Shown here piece by piece: positions 13,820 through 25,572 of a DNA stretch of 64,000 nt. The stretch's first letter is position 1. Every line of letters begins with the position of its first letter. A program made the translations under genes and the position numbers. This stretch comes from Cinclus cinclus. Taxonomy: Eukaryota > Chordata > Aves > Passeriformes > Cinclidae. The stretch lies in contig NC_085046.1 in assembly GCF_963662255.1 (NCBI RefSeq), positions 24,881,620 through 24,945,619 on the forward strand, read 5' to 3'. Below the pieces are notes generated by a model, which was given only the letters and a program-made list of their open reading frames with translations, was not told the DNA's origin and ran no database searches.

Positions 13820-13842
13820 TTTCTACTGTCAGACAGTAGAAA
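13820..13842. repeat. perfect 11-bp inverted repeat, 1-nt centre
   Basis: TTTCTACTGTC, then A, then GACAGTAGAAA. The arms are perfectly complementary. The function is unknown; it could form a hairpin or be a symmetric protein site. Confidence 0.9.
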
Positions 13843-15387
13843 CAACTTAAAGACAACATGAAAAAATACTTTAATAAAGAAATCTTTGAAATATTGTGGT
13901 ATTAGTTACAAAAAAAATTTTGATATTTTTGCACCTGGCTTCTTCCACTCAAGTTTTCCATGGGAAATGGTGGGTTATGCCATTATGAGAAACAATTTTA
14001 TCTTAGTATTAAATAGGTAGCTAACTTTTAAGTGACTCCAGCTAAGATTTGCAGACATGGACAGGGCACTGCTATATACCAGGATTAATTGCACATACTT
14101 AAACTGATATCATAAGCTTCCATCCAATAAGATATCCATCAATAATGGATATTAATCACTTGCTAATGCCATTTTCTAACTGCAAGATCTCATTCAGAGA
14201 AAAACTGACCTAATTAAGTGTGATTAAAATACCTGCTTCATGTAAAACATGCATTTACATCTGAATAGGAATGGTTTGCAGCCCATCCTTGGCTGCATTG
14301 CTTGAGTGTGACTGTGGTTATTAATGTGGAGATTTGGTTCTTGCTGGAAGGGTTCTCCCAACTCTGATGCCCTAACTTACTTTTATTCTGATAGCAGGTG
14401 ATTAATGGGTAAGTATTGCTCCAATTTCTGAAACAATCTTTTTGTTGCTTATTCTCATATAGAATGCTTAATAGAATTAATATCATGCATAAAAGGGGAT
14501 AAAGATGATGAGGAATAGTACTTCAAGTCAGAGTACTTCCATTTGTGGTTAAACAGAGCAAAACCATCATATCCTGAATCTCAGTCATCTGTATGAACCT
14601 GCTTTCACCTCCTTCTTCTCCCCCCATGCTGGCTTCAGATCAAGTTCAGATTTCTCTAGTATGAGTTCCAAAAATGTGTATCTTTTCCACACACCCTTTC
14701 CTGAGATGTCAGGTCTATGTGAGCAAATTCAGTGAAAGTAAAATTAGACAAAACTACTTAAGTGAGTGGGAAAAAAACATGTCTGTAGAATTTTTAAGAA
14801 TAAGAAATAAAAAGTAGTCCCTTCAATCCAGTGTGCTTATATAGGTTGAATATCTGCATAATGGAGTAACCTGGGAGATCTGTGAGCCCATCTGCATGTC
14901 TTGGAAAGTTTGACAATAAGATGTATTTTACTCCAAAGAAGTCAAAGATGCACTTGGGGAGCCTTTCTCTCTGCTATGAATTGGCATCTTGCCTCTCTTT
15001 CAGCAGCCTTGCCAAGCATCTGCTTCACCAGTGTGCACAGAGCAATTGGTTCTGAATGAGCAATTTTCCAGATCATTAGACACTGACCAAGCTCCAGCTC
15101 GAGTTTTTCAGAAGATTTATTTAAAAATATTTTTCAAAGCAGAAAATTCAACTGCATTTAAAATAAATAAAAGAAACACACTGATTTACTCTCTGTGGGA
15201 CTTGCACTGCAAACTTAGAGGTCTGAACAAATTCTGAAGCAGGTTTTCATACATTTCATTTTCTCCTCAGTCTGGGACAGTGAAACTTTTATTCTGGTGA
15301 GGCACAATATTCTCCATGAAAACAGGACTGTCTTCAGTAAGAAAACCCTTCTAGATTGGGACTTACAGAAGAAGAAATCTCTATAAT

Positions 15388-15407
15388 TATTACCTTGCAA
15401 GGTAATA
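15388..15407. repeat. perfect 20-bp palindrome
   Basis: TATTACCTTG followed directly by CAAGGTAATA, with no spacer. The central CCTTGCAAGG resembles paired orphan nuclear-receptor half sites (CAAGGT). Function is not known. Confidence 0.9.
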
Positions 15408-18400
15408 GAGCAGCAGAGAGAAGAAGTAAAACAGTAACACTAATGGCATGACAGCAGGAGATGTGTTCAACCTTTGTATGAATGAGTTCAATGAGAGAAA
15501 CAATCTAAAAATTCAGGGTGAAATACACAGCACTGATAGAACAGGCATCTCAGTGATACATGATAAAATATGTTATACTTCATCATATGGACCAAACTCA
15601 GGAGAAAGATGGGTTGGGAAAGCCTTTCTCCACGTAAGACAATGGCTGAAAAGCAGTGACTCCTGGTTAAGATCCTTACCTGGGTAAAGCAAAGGACTCC
15701 TGATCACCCAGTGCTGCAGTGAATGCCCTCACTGAGAGGCCAAAGAATGGCCTGAGACAGCATCACTTTGAGTCAGGGCAGGGGAAAGGTTCTCCAGGCA
15801 TGGCATCATGTATGGAATTTGATTCCATGTATTGCTTTAGTCACCACTGAGATATTCTCACAAAGGCAAACACTAAGTTGAGGACCTCATTTCTCCTGCA
15901 GCCACAGAGGAGCACCTTGAGGGAAGATGCACATCTACATCCCAGTAGACAGAGAGGAAGGGACTGAACAGGAGTACTCTGCCAAATGCAAAAAAAGCTG
16001 CATCTTCAGCACTTTAGGAAGATAGCTCACATAACAAAATGCAGAGCTGAAACTGCTTATGGGCTTGACCTTTAATAAAATGTTTGGCAACAACCAAAAC
16101 TTCAAGAATGGGGAGAAGAATTTGTTATGCTCCTGTTCTGTGCTCCCTATCAACTAGTTCTAGGAAACCTTCAGAATGCATAGGTTTGCAATTCATTCAT
16201 ATCTTTTTTATTCACAAAAGCTTAAGAAAATGGTGTGGGATAAATCCTTTGCTTAAGTAGATGTGCTTTCAGCAAAATTCATGGACAGTTTTGTATTTTC
16301 AGGTAACAGCCCCAACAAAGTGACACAAAATACTTACTTGTAGGAGTTACTGTAGATATAAATGCTGACAACAAAGAGTGAGAAAATAGAGATAGAAAAG
16401 AAGGTCCAATATAATGCCCAGTATGATCACAATACTCATTTCAAATTACAATGTCTATTCCAGAATCTTCTTTTTTTTCCCCTGTCATGTAGATTTCCTC
16501 ATATATAAATAGACACAATGTAGGATCCTTGGAGTGTGGACTGCAAAAAAAATTGTTTAAGAAGAGTTTTTGAGAGAGTTTACAGTGGGTTGTTATTTTT
16601 ACTCCTAGAGGAAGAGAGAATTTTTGCCTTACCTTTCGTTTGTAATTCTAAGGAATTGGGGAAAAAGCTTTTTTCCAGAAAGTAATACAGCATCATTTAT
16701 AACTTAAACAATTGTACCTCATTCACAACATTCTGCATTATGATTATCTAGAGAGTGAAGAAGGGGAGATGGGGATACAAGGTGGTTGTGGAAATGTCAG
16801 ATTGGGATTCCTGTTGCCTGACTGTCATCCAAGTAGGGCAACTAGTATAAATCAGTTATCTCTACTCTGAGCATGGGATAGGGTATAGGGATGGCATAGC
16901 AATGGGATTGAAGTGGGACAGGCATCTTCTGATGGCCCTTCCCCAAAGATGAGGGGCTGAGATCTATGACTCTAAGTGTTTCTAGAAATCAGTATTACTA
17001 CGGATATCTGTTTTTGAGATTTTTATTGTTACGTTGAACTTTTACTTTCAGGAGATTTTATTTTGGTGATACATCCTTGTCATCAAACATAGCAGTTCTA
17101 TCCAGACATCCTATACAGCAAGCCACAGACAGTGGTAAAAGAAAACAGTATTTCATTATATTTGGTTTTACTTTGAGATAGTGTCTCAGGGAGGATGTAG
17201 TTAATGAGGTACACAATCTTTACAAACATAAATTTGTGCTCTGGATTTAATCTGATTCTGGAGAAGCAGTCATGATAAGTGAGTATCAGAGTTTCATCAG
17301 ACTTAAAACTACTTCATATATTCAAGCTTCCCAAGCAAAGTACTACATCCACTGGACTTGTCACATATGCACATCCAACTTTCTAGTACTTTGTATTTTA
17401 AGTAATTTAACAAGATAAATTTCACTTTGACTTATAGAAAAAATATTGCTAGGTACATTTGAATCTGTAAATTTGGCTTTCAAACACCAGAACAAAGGGG
17501 AAGATGTTTTCTGCAAAAGAATATTTACATATCTATCCATGCTATATATTCTAGAGCTTTCAGAGCTGCATAACTTCCAAAGGGAAAGGGGAGGCCTCAA
17601 ATTACCAAATTTAAGATCACAGAGGACATTTATATTCTCTTATAAAATGTGCAGTGGAACCACAGTTCCTGTGTGTGCTTTGATAAGACTCACTTTGTAC
17701 TACAGTTACCTATTTTACCAATTTTCTCTCTTTAAATCTGGCTGCTGTTCAGGCAGTGAGAGAGTTTGCATTATTTTCAACATAAAAGTTATAAAATCCC
17801 CTGTAATTCTTATCATGAAATTGACTCTATTTGCAAAATAGAGCTTTACCAAGCACATAATGTTTTTACGTATTTTACAATGTGTTAAAAGGAAAATGTC
17901 CCTTCCCACTTAAAGAAAAGTCTAACATTTTTCTCCCTACAAGATGATCGAACAATTCACCACATCTATGATCACAGCAAATGTACATTTTAAAGGGGTG
18001 AATCTATCTGGAAAAAAGCAAGAGTTAATGTGAGCCAACAGCCCACCTCACACCTTTGCACCAAAGGTAGTTCTCTGGGGGACTTGAGGACTCTCTCTTT
18101 AGAGTTTGAAAATACCTGGTATATTATCAGAGAAGTATTTTTGGTACATTTCTTCCATGACATGCTGGGAAAGTCAATTATTCCTACTGGTTGATCAGTG
18201 CAGTGCCTGCTCATGCGTTTAATTCACGCTGGGTTTAGAGAAGGTGTCGCTGCAGCAGTTAAAAGATTAATCTGCCTTAAAGTTAAACGCAGCAGAAGTA
18301 TCACCCTGAGAGCACAGACAAGGCAAAACAAGGTCTGGAACAGCTGCCAGCTGAGGCCAGGATTACATCCTCAGAGAATTTCTTGGACGCAGAGGCTGAG

Positions 18401-21400
18401 AGGTCCCGACAGCTGCAGTTGTGCCCGCATGGCAGGGCATGAGCCCCTTCCCCCATGGCCACAGTACCCACGGTGATGCCCAGGAATGGGGCTGTCCCTG
18501 TCCTGGACAGGGTGGTGGGATGAGCCCTGGACTTCCAGAGAGGCCCCATAGCTCTGGTCCCCAGAAAGCCCTGACACCCAAACTCTGTTCTTTCTTGTAA
18601 GTCTCATTTTCTGCATTTTTTCTTGGCTTTAAAAAGAAATAGTTGTAGAGCAGTAATGATTCATGAGTGGATATTAATACATTCATGTGGGTAAATATTT
18701 GGTTCTCTTCAGCTCTGTGGAAAACAATTAGATGATGAACAGATTGTGACTAAGTACAATTAATAGTGCCAGAGTGTGCCTTCACAGGGGAATAAATACA
18801 ACAATTAGCATCTTATTTTATCAGTTGTGTAGGTTTGTGTCTAATTATAATGGCATTCATAGAGCAGGCTAATACAATATATCAGCTGAATGGAAAACAT
18901 CAGCTCCTCTCAAATCCCAGGACTGCATAGCTTGGGAAGAATAAAACCTACTATGAAGCCGAAACTTTTTCTGGTCTGGTGCAAGCTCAGAGGCCATCTT
19001 TGCCTTTTAGAAAACTGAGGATAGCTGATCGAAGAAACTTTGGGCTCCAGGCCTGAGGTCCAACACAGACACTGATAACCATGAGCTCAAGTGACTGGGC
19101 TGTGCTGGGAGTCAGGGGATGCACAGCAGAGCACAGCACCCTGTGGATGCAGCTGCAGGGCTTTCCCACTGCTGCTGGCTGTGCCTTTTCCTGCTGCGCC
19201 ACAGGATGGAGATCAGCTTCCTCTGGGGTCTGTGTCAGAACAGGTGCTGGCAGTCAGGGACAACAGGTTAGGATGCAGGAAAGCAAAGCTACTGCATTCG
19301 CTGCTGCAGCCTCTCAGTGTCCTCAGGAGCCCTCTGTGAGGTGCAGAGCACCTGACACCCAGGTACACAATGCCATACAGCTGCAATTGGCTCCCATTTG
19401 GCTAGGCACTATGTCTACTTTAAATTGCAATGCCACACTTCATATGGCATAACTTCTGTTGACTGAAGCTGCTTAGCTCTGGTGAACCTGAGCAGATATT
19501 TTTTTGGGGTGAGAGAAGGAATATCCTTGCCATGTACAGTCGCTAGCCATATCCCCCAGGAGAAGTTGTCTCAATTCTCAGAGGGGCAAACCAGCTGTCA
19601 GCAATGCTCATATAGTTTTCATTGCAATTTCTGCCATCCTTCTGCCTGTAAAAACCTTGTGGCCTTTTAGATGAAATGGTCAGCTAAGATTCTGATGGCT
19701 AATACCAGACTGCTACAGTGAGGGCTCTGGAGGGCTCTGGATAACGTCAAAGGCAGGTTTCCACCTGCTACCTCTATTGGTATGGAGAGGAACTTTCCTT
19801 GGTAATTGGTCGTATGTTGGTCACTAATCCCATATTAGCTCTTGATGTCAGTAAATTTCCTTTTATTATTGGAAATAAGGGCTGTCTTGGTTCTTTTTTA
19901 TGGAGACAGAACACATGATAATTTCTGAGTTCTCCCTGGCTCTCTGGCACTGTCAGCAGCACACGCTGTTGCATTACTCAATCTCAAATCGATCCCTACT
20001 TTAATTGCTCCTGCACTTTCCTGTGCATTGTTACAGCACTCAAGAATTACTTCAAAGGTGCTATTGTTTTCCTAAAATGCAAATGCTGCTGTTCATCTTT
20101 TACTTTTAGCTGGATTGTTTTGAGCAAGGCTTGCTAGAACTTGAATAACTTAGCTACTGTTCATGTGTAAATAAAAGCAAAATTTAAGTGGGTGATTTCA
20201 TCTGAAGAGCATAGCAACAAGCAGACCACCAGCAGCAAAGGCAGTGTCCCTGCCACATGTCCTGCCAGCTCCAGCTGCCTTGGGATGGTGTGAGGGAGGG
20301 ATGTGCCATTGACAAAGGAATACAAGTCATGCCTCCTGTGTGTACCCACTCAAAATATTAACATCTGGAATACAGAAGGGGATCTAAAGCCCATCCTACC
20401 CTTTCTCTTGTCCTGAAACCAGCCTCTTGTGGGATATGGGGCAAAATCAAGGCAGACTTACATGGGCCTGACACCTTTCATTTGCCTCCCTCTCTGTTCT
20501 GAGACTGAAAGTTGAAGGAGCACACACTCAGAAAAAATATCAGGTGTGATGTGAGGCAATAATAGAAAACTCAGTTTAAACAAAGATAGTTCCAGAACTT
20601 CTGCAGAAGTAGAAAAAAAACATATATTTATGTACATTTATGTATATTTTCTATATACTGTAATGATTCAATGTGCAGCACCCAGTAATGACTTCATCTA
20701 GTTTTGGATGTTACAAAAGCCCACCTTGAATTGTATAAAAGTCTATTGTACCAAAAGTGATATTCAGATTGAAAGCTGTTGCTCAACCAGAGAGGACCTT
20801 CTGTAATTTAAATTAGTCTCAATATGCTTGAAAAAGCATATACCCTAAAAAGACTGAGCTTAGATTATTTTCTTAAAGGCACACAAAACTTCAGCTGATT
20901 TAGTTTAAGAAATGCAGATGTTTTTTCTAAGGCTAATTTTCATGGAGGCAATCTTCTGTAGCCCTCTTCCAAATAAGCTTTTATAAATCTTCAGATCGGC
21001 TATTTGCATCTGTATTTTCTGAGTTCATTATTCATGTTTTCCTTATGAAGACTTTCAGAAGTTTTAAAGCAGTGCATTGCTGGAACATAAATTGATAGAA
21101 GGCCTTAAAACTGAGGTTTGGAAATCTTAATAAATTGTAAAGTTCTTTTATTTGCAACAATAAAAGCATTTTCTACTGCTTTCTTGAGATTGCATATGTA
21201 CTACCAATGCTCCCTTCTTAAACTTTTTTGTCTGTATCACCTTGGAAGAGAACTGCTTCAGCTCTTATTTAACAGAATTTTCTTTTAATCTCCTTGAATT
21301 GTCTTTGCTTTCATTGATTCTAGTGTGATGGCTATAAGTAGTGTGCAGACTAAGACCAGACGTAATGTTTGCAGAAAACACAAACCAATCCACAAGTATG

Positions 21401-22398
21401 TCACATTCTGGTGTTCTTACATATCTTGTGTTCCTGGCTCCCGGAACAAAACACTAGCAATCCTTCTCCTCATCTTAAGCAGAGCAATTCATCAGTAGGC
21501 TGCAAGCAGAGTATTTATTAAACTTCATCCATAAAAGGGAACAAGCCCCCACAGTTTTCATTCTGTCTGGCCTCCTCAAAGATCAATGTGGTGGTTGCAG
21601 GTGTTGTTCTTCAACATTTCCATCAGCTCAGATAGCAGTAGAGCTAATTCAGCTTCAGATAGCAGAGACATAAAAACAAAAATAAAATTAAGATAGATGA
21701 ATTCTAGAGTGTTTCCTGAGCCTTTGCTTGCTGCTATAACCCTACACCAAACACACTGAATGCTTTGCCCATACATGACAGCAATTCCCACCAGCACCTG
21801 GTGAACAGGTCTTTGTTCTGCCAGAGGTGATTTTGTGCTGTTGACCCAATGTAGCCAGGCATGAAATTTTTAATTGAAGAAGTATTCTGCCTTCCTAGGG
21901 ACTACAGAAGTAAGCACTATAAACCCATTAGCTTTTGCTGAACTGCTCTCTTCTATTGTCAAACAGATGTGGGCAGCCAAGATCTGTTCTACTCCCCCAG
22001 GAACCACTATTATGCCAGCATAAATTCATTTGACTTCAGTGAAGATCCTGCCCTTACACAGCAGAGAGAGATCAGACTGGACCAATTGTCTACAGCAATG
22101 TTTTTCTCTGTTGTTGGATAGATAGCATATCCAAACTTTAATTTAATAAAGTGAGAGTATCTAGCATAAACCAGATGGACTAAGGTTTGTTGACAAAATG
22201 TACAGGTTATTTTCAAGGACGCTGATTCATGGTCTTCCAAAGAAAAATAGCATCTAATAGGTCTGTTGTTGTTGAATAAGCAGTAGAGAAACTGGAGAAG
22301 GTTAATTTACCTAATGTTGTTTTCATATTTTAGAGATATTTTGTTGGGTATGAGGATACATTAGGCAAAAAAGCAAACCTTTTATTATTATTTGTTTA

Positions 22399-22690
22399 GA
22401 ATCACAGAATCATGTAGTTTGGATGGGATGCTATTCTCTTCAAGCCCATGCTCCTAGCAAGATTGGGGTCAGGGTGATCAGTCTGTCCTTGGATGCTTCC
22501 AAAGATGAAGATTCCACAACTTCCGGATACCTGTTTCTGTTCTTGACCACTGTTGTGGTGAAACCTTTTTCTTGAATGAAGTTGGCTTTTCCCTTTCTTC
22601 ACTTTGAGCTTGTTTCCTCTTTTACTGTGCAGGTCTGAGAGCAAAACGAATTAATCTTCTGTATGATTTTCCCCTTAAACAGCTGAAAAG
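22399..22690 (-). mobile_element. CR1 LINE fragment, minus strand
   Basis: It begins with the reverse complement of the CR1 3' end (AGAATCACAGAATCATG then TTTGGATGGGATG). It continues into CR1-like body with the landmarks GGGTCAGGGTGATCA and GGATGCTTCCAAAGATG, the latter a common CR1-like motif. It is 5'-truncated and non-coding. The right edge is estimated. Confidence 0.75.
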
Positions 22691-22784
22691 AACAGCAAAT
22701 TCTCTATTTAGAATTCCCTTTTAAAGCAGACTCAGATCTCTCAGTGTTTATGTGAGTCCCAGGACTCTGATTGTTTGGGTGACC

Positions 22785-22885
22785 ATAACTCTCAGGCACA
22801 TGGTGTGATCCTTGGTGTGTCCTGTGTAGGGCCAGGAGCTGGACTCAATGAATGGGGCTCTTCCAACTCAGCACACTCTGTGACT
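22785..22885 (+). mobile_element. CR1 LINE 3' fragment, plus strand
   Basis: CTCTCAGGCACATGGTGTGA, CCTGTGTAGGGCCAGGAGCT, GGACTCAATGA and CTTCCAACTCAG follow one another as in CR1 3' ends. With the neighbouring minus-strand fragment it forms a pair of opposed CR1 copies about 95 bp apart. Confidence 0.8.
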
Positions 22886-23131
22886 TTCTCCAATATGTCA
22901 ATGTCTTTTACTACGGAGCATCAAACAGCTTAGTTGTTTCATAAAATCTTCTCTCTTTTAATTTTATTACCCCCTCCTGCACCCCACCATCCCAGCCCAC
23001 ATTTCCAAAATTTGTGAATTCAAAAAAGGTGCTGCATTTCTAAAGTTTTTCCAGGCACTAGCTAAAGATAGCCATTCCTCTGCTGCAAACTGAGATGAAG
23101 CTTCTGGAACTTTAGGAGCTCTGAATCTAAG

Positions 23132-23620
23132 TGTATTGGGTTTGTGTGGCAAGGTTCTTGTAGTGAGGGGGCTGCAGCGGTGGCTTCTGTGAGAACTTTC
23201 AGAAGCTTCCCCCATGTCCAACAGAACCAATCCCTGGAAGCTCCAAGATGGACCTGCTGCTGACCAAAGCCAAGCCCATCAGTGACGGTAGTAATGACTG
23301 GTGACAACATATTTAAGAAAGAAAAAAGTCATTGCACAGATGTAACTGTGGTCAGAGAAGAGTGGGGTGATAACACATGAGAGGAACAGCCCTGTTGACA
23401 CCAAGGTCAGGGGAGAAGGAGGGCAGGAGGTGCTCCAGGTACTGGAGCTGAGATTCCCCTGCATCCTGTGGTAAAGACCATGGTGAGGCAGCTGCACCCC
23501 TGCAGCCCATGGAATCCATGTTGGAGCAGATATCCAGGTATCCCATGCTGGAGCAGGCTCTTTGCAGGGACCTGCAGAGCTGTGGAGGGAGAAGCCTAGA
23601 GACCCATGGACAGACAAACC
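23132..23620 (+). mobile_element. avian LTR-like repeat, 5' part
   Basis: The piece begins TGTATTGGGTTTGTGTGGC and has a TATA-like CATATTTAAGAAAG near 23308. It then runs into GGGCAGGAGGTGCTCC and repeated CCATGG-containing segments. The last ~200 bp match the start of the repeat at 36880-37969 (shared GGGCAGGAGGTGCTCC, CCATGGTGAGGCAGCTG, CAGCCCATGGA), so the two are different parts of one family. I recall this as a bird LTR family; the name and class are not verified. The copy looks truncated at its 3' end. Confidence 0.65.
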
Positions 23621-24763
23621 ATGGTAGGACTCTCTTCTCCGTCCTTGTTGGGATGCAGGGAAGTTGTCCCCAGCTCATGAGCCCAAAGGAGAATACTTTG
23701 TCTTGCTACTCAGTGGTGCATCCTTTCCAGTGTGCTTGGCTAGGCTCTCAGGGGCTGGGACTTGGCTTATCCATGGGGTTCCTCTTTAAAGAGTCCTCTT
23801 AGGAGTTTCTTCAGCATTACACAGATCTCTGAGTCTGTGCAAGCCCACACAACTACTTGGGTTTTGGCAATACAAGCCAAGGAGAGGCTGGGATGTCAGG
23901 GAGCACCCCAGCTTTAAACCACATCACATCACTTTGGCTTTGGCTTGTAAGTCTGACTGTGAGCAAAAGCACTTCTGAGAATTAGGATTAGGAAGGTGAA
24001 ATGAGGTCATCCCACAGCAGCAAGCTTCACAAAGCAGCTGCTGCATGGATGGTATTCTGTTCCTTACCTGTTATTAATATTCATCTTGCTTTTCAAATCT
24101 AATATTGATTAAACCTTCATAGGTAAACAAATGAGATGGCTTCCTTACAGCAAAAGCTTGAGGAAGGCAGGACATTAGCATCTGTATGCTGTTTTCCTCT
24201 GTTTGAATAAGATCTCTGAGCACTGGCAACATTACTTGAATCTAATAATCAAGCAATTTTAAAGTCGTGATATTCTAACAGTTCCATCTATCTAGAAGAC
24301 AGGCATCATGAAGGACTCCATTTGGTGGGTTGGCAAAACTGCATCTGTACAGAAGAAGAATGTAGATATGAGATATTACATTATCTCATGTTCTCTGTTA
24401 ATTTTAGTCCATGCATGTGAAAGTTGCATACATGAATGAAGCCCAAGGGACTAGATGAATAGAAATTATTTAAACCATAACATTGTCCCTATCAGGGAAC
24501 CAACACATTTACACAGGTATTTTTCATGTCTCATAATTTTGGATTTTTTCCTCCAGCAAAGAGCCAAATCCTGCAGGCATTGCTTGGCATCACAGGAATT
24601 CTGAAATGAGAAACTAAAGAAAGACAAGCCAATGCAACATGAGAGCTGTAACATTCACAACAGGAAAGAACTAAAGAATATGTTCAAGCTTTCCTCAATA
24701 TTAGTTCAGCTACAGCAGGTGTGTTTTAGTCCTATGGTCCTGATTTCTCCTCTTCATCTCTTT
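23621..24763. other. gene-free stretch before the provirus
   Basis: About 1.1 kb of unique sequence with no supported gene or repeat. It ends at the target-site duplication of the endogenous retrovirus. Confidence 0.55.
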
Positions 24764-24768
24764 CTTAC
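24764..24768. repeat. target-site duplication, left copy
   Basis: CTTAC directly precedes the TG of the 5' LTR and recurs directly after the CA of the 3' LTR at 31415-31419. A perfect 5-bp duplication shows the two LTRs belong to one integration event. Confidence 0.9.
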
Positions 24769-25472
24769 TGTTGAGGGTTAGTTCTTTCTTTTTTTTTCCC
24801 TCTGTGGAATTTTCCCCATTGTCATGCTAAGATACCTGTTGACTGGGCCCTGGTGACAAGGGGGAGGGGACGGGAGGGAAGAAGCAAGCCCCGTGAGATT
24901 CAAACAGCCAGAAGAGGAAGCGGAAGGCTGGGCCTCGGCCCATTTCCCCCGTGGAGTTCGGACGAGAAGGACGATCGCTGCCTCTCCTCCATCTCCGCCA
25001 TCCCAGCGTCGGGAAACCACCATCGGACCCTGCCCGGCTGTCTTCTCGCTGTGAACTACCACCATCCAGCACTCTGCTGAGCATCGGGACCGACACCGTG
25101 AGCAGAGAGCTCTCTCTCCATCTCTCTCTCCCCCTGGGACAGCGCTGCCATCACCCCCAGCCCTCCTGCGGCTCTGCGGGAGCCGCCCGCCCCCAGCACC
25201 GGGAACTGCAGCTCAGGGAAAAGGTGCCTGCAGCCAAAAAACACTGGGACTGAGTTACTGTTCTGTTTGTGGGTAATTTCATAGCTGTTGTTGTTCTTGT
25301 TTGTCTTGTTAGATATACTAGTAAAGAACTGTTATTCCTACCCCCATATCTTTGCCTGAGAGCTCTCTTAATTCCAAAATTATAATAAGCGGAAGAATCA
25401 CTTTTTTTTTTTTTCAGTCCAAGGGGAAGCTTCTGCTTTCCTTGGCAAACACCTGTCTTTCAAACCAAGACA
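24769..25472 (+). repeat. 5' LTR
   Basis: The LTR begins TGTTGAGGG and ends AAGACA, followed by the primer site. It has an early T-run, a CpG- and GC-rich centre (about 24845-25215) and an AT-rich last third with an ATAATAAG near 25382, a possible variant poly(A) signal; I see no canonical AATAAA. By eye it differs from the 3' LTR by about 20 substitutions, a 9-bp indel and a 1-bp indel. Most of these lie in 24980-25115. In a provirus this LTR would supply the promoter. Confidence 0.92.
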
Positions 25473-25477
25473 GATTT

Positions 25478-25496
25478 TGGCCACCCAACGTGGGGC
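25478..25496 (+). promoter_or_regulatory. primer binding site, lysine-tRNA-like
   Basis: TGGCCACCCAACGTGGGGC starts five bases after the 5' LTR. Its last 13 bases match the primer site complementary to tRNA-Lys(1,2) used by spuma- and some betaretroviruses. The start (TGGC) also matches, but where the standard site has one G this one has CA. Minus-strand DNA synthesis would prime here. The extra base may be a family variant or decay. Confidence 0.75.
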
Positions 25497-25572
25497 CCGA
25501 GGGCATTGAGAGAAAAGGGTGAAAAAGGAATAACAGTTCTTGAGTTACCTCAGTTTTGTGTTAGGTGGCATC

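Larger units (their letters stand above)
7946..22397. other. long gene-free stretch
   Basis: No gene, RNA gene or confidently identified transposon is seen over about 14.4 kb. Open frames are under 135 residues and lack domains. Noted inside are T/G-rich low-complexity DNA at 13241-13345, two perfect palindromes (13820-13842 and 15388-15407), a tandem GAGGGCTCTG duplication near 19722, and AT-rich blocks (8640-8790, 18700-18880) that could be conserved non-coding elements. Confidence 0.5.
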
